Position numbers and translations under genes: made by a program. A stretch of DNA of 62,319 nt, from NCBI RefSeq assembly GCF_013141775.1, contig NZ_WHOB01000008.1:1-62319 (forward strand), in the 5' to 3' direction. The notes beneath the pieces were generated by a model. The model did not search any database and was not told the DNA's origin. It saw nothing but the letters and a program-made list of their open reading frames with translations. Positions 56,155 to 62,319 of the stretch are shown one piece after another (position 1 is the stretch's first letter; each line of letters begins with the position of its first letter). The stretch is from Paenibacillus phytohabitans (GTDB lineage Bacteria; Bacillota; Bacilli; Paenibacillales; Paenibacillaceae).

Positions 56155-57129
56155 TTAACTTTCTAACCGGATTAAGAACTGCTCCAAACACAACTGGGTA
56201 TTGGTATTGGAGCGGAGCCTGCGCTTGCTCTCCACCGCAAATTCCATGTAAGCCACCCATTGTTCCGTACTCCGCTGACGGGCAGCCTTGGAAATGAAGT
56301 CTAACTGATCTATGAAAACGATACTTTCGTGCTTTCGGTACAGGAAGTAGAGCATATCTTTGAACCATAAGTGAAACATGCTGAATAGAATATCCAAATG
56401 TTCACCAAGCCCGGTCTTGAACACCTTCTGCCCTGCAGTTGCTACTGCGGAGCTTCCTTTGCCCAAAGACTCCTTTGCTAATTGTAACACTAGATTTCTC
56501 ATTTCTGCAAACCAATTCTGTGCCAAAAGTTCCCTGCAGCCGTCAAGACCTGCAGTCAGTGATACTGCGCACCGTGCCAGCGGCACCGGAACCCCTTCAC
56601 TGGACAGCGCCTGAAGCATAATATCCGGATGCAGCGGGCTAAACGGAATCCGCTGGGTTCTGGACTGGATCGTCGGCAGCAGGGAACTGCTGTTATCAGA
56701 GATCAGAATTCCTACCGCAGGAGCAGGAGGCTCCTCCAGAAATTTCAGCAGACTGTTGGCGGCTTGCACCGTCATTTTGTCCGCTCCTTCTATAATATAA
56801 ACCTTCGGGTTAATTCCTTCCGAGCGGTAGGAAAAAACACGCTGAAGTTCGCGGATCTGGTCAATCTTGATACTCGCCCCATCGGGCCGCAGCAACGATA
56901 AATCGGGATGGTTGCCATGCTCCACCTTACGGCACTCCAGACATTCCCCGCAGGCATCATCCTTGCACTTCGTGCAAAATATCGCTTGGGCGAACGTCAT
57001 AGCCATTCTGACCTGGCCGCTCCCTGGCGGACCGGTGAACAGATAGGCATGACTTACAGCGTCCTTGCGTAAAGCATTTTGAAGCAGCCGCTTGGCATCC
57101 TCCTGGCCTAATAGTTCATGAAAAGACAT
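56155..57129 (-). CDS. holB: DNA polymerase III delta-prime subunit
   Basis: HolB is the stator subunit of the clamp loader. The 324-residue protein has the AAA+ layout: SFHELLGQEDAKRLLQNALRKDAVSHAYLFTGPPGSGQVRMAMTFAQAIFC, a four-cysteine zinc patch CTKCKDDACGECLEC, KVYIIEGADKMTVQAANSLLKFLEEPPA (Walker B-like and SRC regions) and SRTQRI. The P-loop reads GPPGSGQV with Gln in place of the usual Lys. ATG at 57129 has GGAGG 5 bases upstream; a TTG four codons earlier is less likely. It precedes ricT. Confidence 0.93.
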   Translation of the reverse strand: MSFHELLGQEDAKRLLQNALRKDAVSHAYLFTGPPGSGQVRMAMTFAQAIFCTKCKDDACGECLECRKVEHGNHPDLSLLRPDGASIKIDQIRELQRVFSYRSEGINPKVYIIEGADKMTVQAANSLLKFLEEPPAPAVGILISDNSSSLLPTIQSRTQRIPFSPLHPDIMLQALSSEGVPVPLARCAVSLTAGLDGCRELLAQNWFAEMRNLVLQLAKESLGKGSSAVATAGQKVFKTGLGEHLDILFSMFHLWFKDMLYFLYRKHESIVFIDQLDFISKAARQRSTEQWVAYMEFAVESKRRLRSNTNTQLCLEQFLIRLES

Positions 57130-57146
57130 ATATTCCTCCAAGTTTG

Positions 57147-57590
57147 TCAGAACGAAAGGTTAATCAGCAGTCCGCGGATCTCTCCGACCCGTCCGAGCAG
57201 ATCAATCCGGCCCTGCTCACTGTCCAGCAGATCATCTGCCATATTCAGCAGAGCGGCATCAATTTCATCCAGCAGCTTGTAGCGTTTGCCCCGGCCGCGC
57301 CGGTCCCAGCCCTTGGTCTCCTTCAGGATCACTCCGCGGCGGGCGGTCTCCTCCAGGAACCGTTTGATCATGTTCCGGTAGATAGCCAGTTCACGGACGG
57401 TCATGGATTTGGAGAGCCGGTCGCCTTGCTGCTGGATATCTTTAATCTGGCGGTTCAGTTCATCTATTGTTTTTTGCTCACTTTGCTGTTGAAATACATC
57501 GGTAAAGTTCTTTTGCTGAACAGGCCGCCGGTCAGCTTCCGTGGTCGACAATTCACTTTTTAAGGGCCTGTAGCCCGGGTTGATCTTCAA
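57147..57590 (-). CDS. yaaR: DUF327 family protein YaaR
   Basis: A 147-residue cytoplasmic protein of unknown function. It is basic and helical: KTIDELNRQIKDIQQQGDRLSKSMTVRELAIYRNMIKRFLEETARRGVILKETKGWDRRGRGKRYKLLDEIDAALLNMADDLLDSEQGRIDLLGRVGEIRGLLINLSF, matching the DUF327 family conserved between darA and holB. The start appears to be TTG about 9 bases after GGGCGG. The constant neighbourhood (tmk, darA, holB) is the only functional hint. Confidence 0.88.
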   Translation of the reverse strand: MKINPGYRPLKSELSTTEADRRPVQQKNFTDVFQQQSEQKTIDELNRQIKDIQQQGDRLSKSMTVRELAIYRNMIKRFLEETARRGVILKETKGWDRRGRGKRYKLLDEIDAALLNMADDLLDSEQGRIDLLGRVGEIRGLLINLSF

Positions 57591-57630
57591 AGGTATCTAC
57601 CGCCCTTATGGTTTATTGCTATATTATGCG

Positions 57631-58068
<438 letters not shown>

Positions 58069-58074
58069 AACCTC

Positions 58075-58716
58075 TTAGAAATCCTTTAATATCCGGTCTT
58101 TCAGTGTCTGTACAATGTCCTGCTCCACCATATGGATCGGACGGTTGGCATCAAGCACAACAATCCGCTGCGGATCGGAATCCACCACGAGCTGATAACC
58201 GGCCTTAACCTTCTGGTGAAATTCAAGGCTCTCCAGATCCAGACGATTGACCTCCCGGTTCTGATTGGCTGCTATCCGAGACAACCCCACCTCAGGATCA
58301 ACATCAAGATAGAAGGTAAGGTCAGGCATCCTGCCGCCGGTCGCGAACCGGTTAATTCCCCACACTTCCTCGATGCCGAGTCCTCTTGCATACCCCTGAT
58401 AGACCAGGCTGCTGTCTACAAAACGGTCACATAATACAGTAATCCCCTCCTGCAGTGCAGGCTCGACTACTTCCGCCAGATGCTGGCTTCTTGCTGCCGC
58501 GTATAACAGGGCTTCTGTCCGGGCATCCATAGCCGTATGGGCCGGGTCCAGAATAATGGAGCGGATCTTCTCGGCGATTTCAATTCCGCCCGGTTCGCGG
58601 GTGATTAAGTAGGGCATGGAATGATTCTGCAGATAAGCCGCTACTCTGCCGAGTACGGTTGTTTTACCGGAGCCGTCGCCTCCCTCCAGAGTAATGAAGA
58701 AACCTTCTCGCTTCAC
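58075..58716 (-). CDS. tmk: Thymidylate kinase
   Basis: Tmk phosphorylates dTMP to dTDP for DNA synthesis. The 213 residues have the P-loop FITLEGGDGSGKTTVLGRVAAYL, LITREPGGIEIAEKIRSIIL, the DR(Y/F) nucleoside motif LCDRFVDSSLVYQGYARGLG and FYLDVDPEVGLSRI. It starts with GTG, 8 bases after GGAG and one base after the stop of the yaaO-like gene, so the two are translationally linked. Confidence 0.97.
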   Translation of the reverse strand: MKREGFFITLEGGDGSGKTTVLGRVAAYLQNHSMPYLITREPGGIEIAEKIRSIILDPAHTAMDARTEALLYAAARSQHLAEVVEPALQEGITVLCDRFVDSSLVYQGYARGLGIEEVWGINRFATGGRMPDLTFYLDVDPEVGLSRIAANQNREVNRLDLESLEFHQKVKAGYQLVVDSDPQRIVVLDANRPIHMVEQDIVQTLKDRILKDF

Positions 58717-60465
58717 TTATACTTCTCCGCCCTTCTGAATGTTGTATACCTTAATATGCTGTAAGGCGGGATCGGCACAGGCCTGAAATTTAGCCCCGCC
58801 ATCGCGGAGGCTGCCCAGCCTGCCGCATATGGACTCTGTTATGATCTCTCCGGGATAAAGCAGCGGTATTCCGGGCGGATAGGGAATAACCATTTCGGCC
58901 GCCACTCTGCCCGCACTTGCTTCAAGCGTTATACTCTCTGTCTCCTCAGCGGCAACCGGCTTCGTGGAGAACCGGACCGGAGCTGAGATCAGCGATGCGC
59001 TGAAATTGTTCCACGTGGAATTTGGGCTGGAAAAGGCCGACATAACCTCTTCCCCAATATTGTATGATGCAGACGCCAGTATGGTCATGGAGCTGCGATC
59101 CGATTGAGATTCTGCGATAGGGCTAGAGGCAGCGACAAGGCCAGCGCCTGCTGCCTCATCAAGAGCAGAGCCGGAACCAGCAGCATACTTGGCCCCGGAG
59201 TAACAGGCTGCTTCTGTGACTTCCGTCTGCGGCACCCCGCAGGCTGTCTGCGCCGCAATATCCCGCAGCGCCTCCAGCAGCACCGCTGCATCCTCTGCCT
59301 TCGAGCCGAGGCTGAAGGCCAGTACCACGTGCCGGTCGTCGCTCATCTCCGGCACGATCCCTCTTTCTTCGAGCCTGCGCTGCAGCTCGAAGCCCCCCAG
59401 GACCCCGGCGGCGTCATAAATGACGGCCTTAAAGGGGTCCTGTGTCCTGTACGCCGCCCCGCGCTGCGGCGGCGTATCTGCCTCTGCGGCGTCAGCATCG
59501 CCGCAGGTGCGCTGCAGCGGCCCGGCCGGCTGCAGCAGCTGGAAGCGCGGCAGCGAAGCCAGGCCGCGCCGCAGCACGTCCACGGCGGCGAGCCCCGCCG
59601 TGAAGGCACCGGCGCGCTGGCTGTGCAGCAGCCGCCGGGCCAGATCGAGCGAAGCCATCACGGGGTATGATGGGCTGGAGCTCTGCACCATGGCGAGGCG
59701 CTGGCGAAGCAGCGCGCGGTCGAGCCATGGCCCTTGCACATGCAGCATGGCGCCCATCGTCAGCGCCGTCAGCATCTTATGCGTGGACTGCACCACGCCG
59801 TCCGCGCCACAGGCAAGCGCCCCGGCTGGAAGCGCCGGGTGCTGTCCGTAATGCGCCCCGTGCGCCTCATCCACCAGCAGCGGAATCCCGCTGTCGTGAC
59901 AGGCCTGCGCGAGGGGCGCAAGATCGCTGCCCATGCCGTAGTAATTCGGCATGGTTACCAACACTGCGGCAGCCTGCGGATATGCCGCCAGTGCAGCCTG
60001 CACCGTTTCTGCCGCCGGTGCAACCGCAAGCCCGCTGCCCGGATCCATCTGCGGCTCCAGGAACACGGCATGTGCCCCGGCCAGCATCAGTCCGTGGATT
60101 ACAGATTTGTGGACATTACGCTGCAGAATAAGCAGCATTCCCGGCTCATAGCAAACGGTCAGGATAAGTGCAAAGTTCCCCGCTGTGCTGCCGCCAACCA
60201 GAAAGAAGCTCTCCTCTGCGCCGAAACAATCCGCTGCCAGCTCCTGTGCCTCCTGAATTACCCCTTCAGGATGATGAAGATCATCCGTTCCGGTAATCTC
60301 TGTCGCATCATAGCGCATCACGTCAGCCAGATACCCTGCACCACCGGTATTCCGGTAAGCTTCACCATTCTTGTGCCCCGGCACATGATAAGATATATTA
60401 CCCTTAAGTCTATATTGTTCCAGCATTTCGTATACAGGTGCCCTGCCAGGCTGTAAATTGTTCAT
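58717..60465 (-). CDS. Orn/Lys/Arg decarboxylase-family PLP enzyme, YaaO-like
   Basis: A 582-residue fold-type I PLP enzyme. The N-terminal core holds YHVPGHKNG, GGSTAGNFALI, LLVDEAHGAHYG (about 196-207) and the PLP lysine K230 in QSTHKMLTAL. Substrate (Arg, Lys or another amino acid) is uncertain. It is about 100 residues longer than B. subtilis YaaO; the extra length lies in Ala/Ser-rich segments (for example around GSGSALDEAAGAGLVAASSPIAESQS) between core and C-terminal domain. The middle of the gene is unusually G+C-rich. It is linked to tmk as in B. subtilis. Confidence 0.87.
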   Translation of the reverse strand: MNNLQPGRAPVYEMLEQYRLKGNISYHVPGHKNGEAYRNTGGAGYLADVMRYDATEITGTDDLHHPEGVIQEAQELAADCFGAEESFFLVGGSTAGNFALILTVCYEPGMLLILQRNVHKSVIHGLMLAGAHAVFLEPQMDPGSGLAVAPAAETVQAALAAYPQAAAVLVTMPNYYGMGSDLAPLAQACHDSGIPLLVDEAHGAHYGQHPALPAGALACGADGVVQSTHKMLTALTMGAMLHVQGPWLDRALLRQRLAMVQSSSPSYPVMASLDLARRLLHSQRAGAFTAGLAAVDVLRRGLASLPRFQLLQPAGPLQRTCGDADAAEADTPPQRGAAYRTQDPFKAVIYDAAGVLGGFELQRRLEERGIVPEMSDDRHVVLAFSLGSKAEDAAVLLEALRDIAAQTACGVPQTEVTEAACYSGAKYAAGSGSALDEAAGAGLVAASSPIAESQSDRSSMTILASASYNIGEEVMSAFSSPNSTWNNFSASLISAPVRFSTKPVAAEETESITLEASAGRVAAEMVIPYPPGIPLLYPGEIITESICGRLGSLRDGGAKFQACADPALQHIKVYNIQKGGEV

Positions 60466-60542
60466 TTGTTCTTCCTTCCCTGGGGGTTACCTTCTATTTT
60501 AACGCAAATATACCCAAACGCCTATTATTATGCGCAAAGTCT

Positions 60543-60597
60543 TCCCGAAACAACAAAACGGCTTCCCACACCAGACCCTGGCGGAGAAACCGTTAGA
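60543..60597 (-). terminator. Possible terminator after gin
   Basis: On the minus strand AACGG and CCGTT, with partial inner pairing (TTTC with GAAG), lead into TTGTTG. It lies between gin and the yaaO-like gene. The stem is imperfect. Confidence 0.45.
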
Positions 60598-60685
60598 GGA
60601 ACTCTTTTATTTGCAGCCAACGCGACACACATCCACCGCCCGCTCTTTATATACTTACTTGTAAATCGTTGCTGCTGTTCTCGGG

Positions 60686-60871
60686 TTAAGCATTCTTCTG
60701 CAGATTGATTTTCTTCATCCGGCCAATGAAAAAACGGTACTTGGCATCTTCAGCCTCTGTGCGTACCATCTCACTCTCACAATCTTCACAGATGAAATGC
60801 GAGACAATCACAATGCCCTCTTCCTTTTCTTGCCCGCAGATGATGCAGGCCTGTGCGGTTTGCTGTTCCAT
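60686..60871 (-). CDS. gin: Sigma-G inhibitor Gin (CsfB)
   Basis: Gin is a forespore anti-sigma factor that keeps sigma-G (and later sigma-E) silent until the proper stage. The 61-residue zinc protein has two CxxC pairs: ACIICGQEKEEGIVIVSHFICEDCESEMVRTEAEDAKYRFFIGRMKKINLQ. ATG at 60871 is 7 bases from AAGGTGG; an ATG two codons earlier abuts it. In B. subtilis csfB is followed by xpaC, yaaN and yaaO; here xpaC and yaaN are missing. Confidence 0.93.
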   Translation of the reverse strand: MEQQTAQACIICGQEKEEGIVIVSHFICEDCESEMVRTEAEDAKYRFFIGRMKKINLQKNA

Positions 60872-61080
60872 ATTCATCCCACCTTGACTCTTTTAAGATC
60901 AGTATGGTACACCTTCTATCATTTTAAACCTTTTCATAGTTTTTTCCTAATCCTTCATAGCCTGAAATATATATATTCGCCTAATGCCCATTCGGTGTAT
61001 ATGATCCCGGGTTTAATAAAACACACGGTTAGGCCGATATTAATAACAAGAGAACTTGTGAGGAGGTCTGAATTTTCTTT

Positions 61081-61605
61081 ATGGAACCAAACACCAAAGG
61101 CGCTGCTACATTCTATCAATACAAGCTTATCAAAAAAATTAATATTTCCGCATCCCTTCTGCGGGTCTATATTGCGCTTCCTTTTGTGTTCCTTGTGCTG
61201 GAAACAGTTTTTCTATCCTGGCTAAGCATTCTGTTCATGATTATTGCCGGACCCGTAATGCTGTGGATTCAATATGTTATTTCACGTTCAGTTCTGCTGA
61301 TCTCCGGTCACCCTATCGTAAAACGGTGGAAAATGTCCCTGCACCTGCCCTGGCCCGGTTATATGCCTGATCAATATATCAACTATGGCATTTTCCGCAA
61401 AGTACAAATGCATAACCTGTGGATCGGTCTCTGCATTACAGCGCTCTTTATCGTCTGGGCACCGCCTGCATTTACCGCATCTTTAGTAATATGCCATCTT
61501 TGGCTGCTGCTGCCCCGCCTGTATACCCTTCTGCGGCTGCGCAGCGAAGCGAAAGACGGCATGCTGAAATTTAATCCGGCGGATGCCTCCTATTACGCCC
61601 AATAA
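61081..61605 (+). CDS. Uncharacterised membrane protein, 174 residues
   Basis: I do not recognise this protein. It has about four hydrophobic helices: ASLLRVYIALPFVFLVLETVFLSWLSILFMIIAGPVMLWIQYVI (two, about residues 24-67), LWIGLCITALFIVW and FTASLVICHLWLLLPRLYTLL. A conserved-looking soluble loop (HPIVKRWKMSLHLPWPGYMPDQYINYGIFRKVQMHN) lies between. AGGAGGT sits about 13 bases before the ATG, rather far. It converges with a lipoprotein gene on a shared terminator and is transcribed divergently from gin. Confidence 0.75.
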   Translation: MEPNTKGAATFYQYKLIKKINISASLLRVYIALPFVFLVLETVFLSWLSILFMIIAGPVMLWIQYVISRSVLLISGHPIVKRWKMSLHLPWPGYMPDQYINYGIFRKVQMHNLWIGLCITALFIVWAPPAFTASLVICHLWLLLPRLYTLLRLRSEAKDGMLKFNPADASYYAQ

Positions 61606-61651
61606 CCTTAAGCGATCATACATACGGGCGCATATTCAACCTGCATCCCAC

Positions 61652-61690
61652 ACAAAAAAATCGCCATCCCTATACGGACGGCGATTTTTT
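61652..61690. terminator. Bidirectional intrinsic terminator
   Basis: ATCGCC and GGCGAT form a stem flanked by A7 on the left and T7 on the right, so it can stop transcription from both the membrane-protein gene (plus) and the lipoprotein gene (minus). Confidence 0.9.
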
Positions 61691-62103
61691 TATTTGCTCT
61701 TTAATCCTTTGGTGGTGACTTTCTTTTCCTTCGGGATCATTACAATGAAGTAGCCATCATGCACGGTTAAGTGTACAATAAGTCCTTCCTTCTGAAAAAC
61801 GCGGGAGCTTCCGGAATCCTCATTACTCTGCTCTTCCCATCCCCATGCCTTGATCTCCTCCAGATAAGGCTCAGGTACACCCTTCTTCTCTTTCAGCCCG
61901 GGTAAAGAGTACCTTACATAATCCATAGCCACGTTCGTAGTGGTCCTGTCGGGGGAACTGGCTTCTTTAGGAACGGGAAAGCTTTTCTCATTGAGCGCAC
62001 CGTCAAAAGTCTCCCAGGCCGGCTCCTTAGTTCCACAGCCGGCCAGCATAACTCCAACTATACAAAGAATAACTAATATCCATAAAGGTTGGGTTCGCTT
62101 CAT
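61690..62103 (-). CDS. Uncharacterised lipoprotein, 137 residues
   Basis: A small secreted lipoprotein of unknown role. The signal peptide (PLWILVILCIVGVMLAGC) ends in the lipobox LAGC with the cysteine near residue 23. The mature part (EPAWETFDGALNEKSFPVPKEASSPDRTTTNVAMDYVRYSLPGLKEKKGVPEPYLEEIKAWGWEEQ...VFQKEGLIVHLTVHDGYFIVMIPKEKK) looks like a compact alpha/beta domain. AAGGAGG is 9 bases before the ATG. Its stop abuts the shared terminator. Confidence 0.82.
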   Translation of the reverse strand: MKRTQPLWILVILCIVGVMLAGCGTKEPAWETFDGALNEKSFPVPKEASSPDRTTTNVAMDYVRYSLPGLKEKKGVPEPYLEEIKAWGWEEQSNEDSGSSRVFQKEGLIVHLTVHDGYFIVMIPKEKKVTTKGLKSK

Positions 62104-62319
62104 ACCTTAAATCCTCCTTACCTCTACCATGCATCTAAAGACGCAAGAAAATTCAAAGTTAGAATTTATCTGTAGTTCATTCGTATTAAGGCCTCTGCTT
62201 AATATTTGCACTTTTCTATTATACTTGGAACTATCGACACGTCGGTAACAAAAATGTCACTCGTTTGTAAGCGTTTCATTTATTGTTTCTGCTTATTTGT
62301 CCTCTTTTTCTTACTATAT
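62104..62319. other. Upstream region of the lipoprotein gene, window edge
   Basis: A/T-rich non-coding stretch expected to hold the lipoprotein promoter; TATTATACT-like sequence occurs near 62217-62225. No gene is visible. Confidence 0.4.

Overview
This window is a stretch of core chromosome from a spore-forming Firmicute of the order Bacillales, most likely a Paenibacillus. Gene content and order match the origin-proximal region of Bacillus subtilis, running from lysS through csfB/gin, but the window shows it in reverse, so almost every gene lies on the minus strand. The assignment rests on the shared sporulation genes (spoIIE, spoVB, spoVT, spoVG, yabP, yabQ, yabG, fin, gin, an sspF-like gene), strong Gram-positive ribosome binding sites, moderate G+C, and lineage-specific rearrangements. 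The genus is inference.

Layout from left to right (transcription mostly runs right to left). 166-3.6 kb: lysS, greA and dusB. 3.6-8.7 kb: a tight folate/p-aminobenzoate operon (pabB-pabA-pabC-folP-folB-folK) that ends in a small HTH gene. 8.9-12.6 kb: cysK behind a consensus promoter with a CymR-like box, a membrane-anchored parvulin, hslO and coaX. 12.6-16.1 kb: nadA-nadB-nadC, an insertion relative to B. subtilis. 16.3-22.2 kb: ftsH, hpt, tilS, a Ser/Thr kinase and a VWA protein. 22.2-23.1 kb: a gene-poor stretch packed with inverted repeats. 23.1-32.8 kb: spoIIE, an S1 protein, divIC, yabQ, yabP, rqcP, HU, mazG/yabN, spoVB and spoVT. 33.1-41.5 kb: a PrsA-type lipoprotein foldase, mfd, fin, pth, a small plus-strand gene, prs and glmU. 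41.5-49.3 kb: a possible structured RNA, spoVG, purR, ispE, sspF-like, veg, yabG, rsmA, rnmV and the 3D-domain gene yabE preceded by a c-di-AMP (ydaO-type) riboswitch. 49.5-52.3 kb: tatD, an HD-domain phosphohydrolase and, divergently, abrB in a field of Spo0A boxes. 52.3-53.1 kb: a second repeat-rich stretch. 53.1-60.9 kb: rsmI, trmN6-like, yabA, ricT, holB, yaaR, darA, tmk, a yaaO-like decarboxylase and gin. 61-62.1 kb: a membrane protein and a lipoprotein that converge on one bidirectional terminator.

Most genes serve housekeeping: translation (lysS, pth, tilS, rsmA, rnmV, rsmI), cofactors (folate, NAD, CoA), nucleotides (hpt, prs, tmk, purR), cell envelope (glmU, ispE, ftsH, divIC) and DNA upkeep (mfd, holB, yabA, HU). 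They are interleaved with sporulation control genes. Two parts of c-di-AMP signalling, the DarA receptor and the riboswitch, lie about 8 kb apart. I found no phage, CRISPR array, intact insertion sequence, tRNA or rRNA. No clear previously undescribed multi-gene system is present. The least explained parts are the two repeat-rich intergenic islands, the possible RNA between spoVG and glmU, and the 66-residue plus-strand gene with its own terminator.
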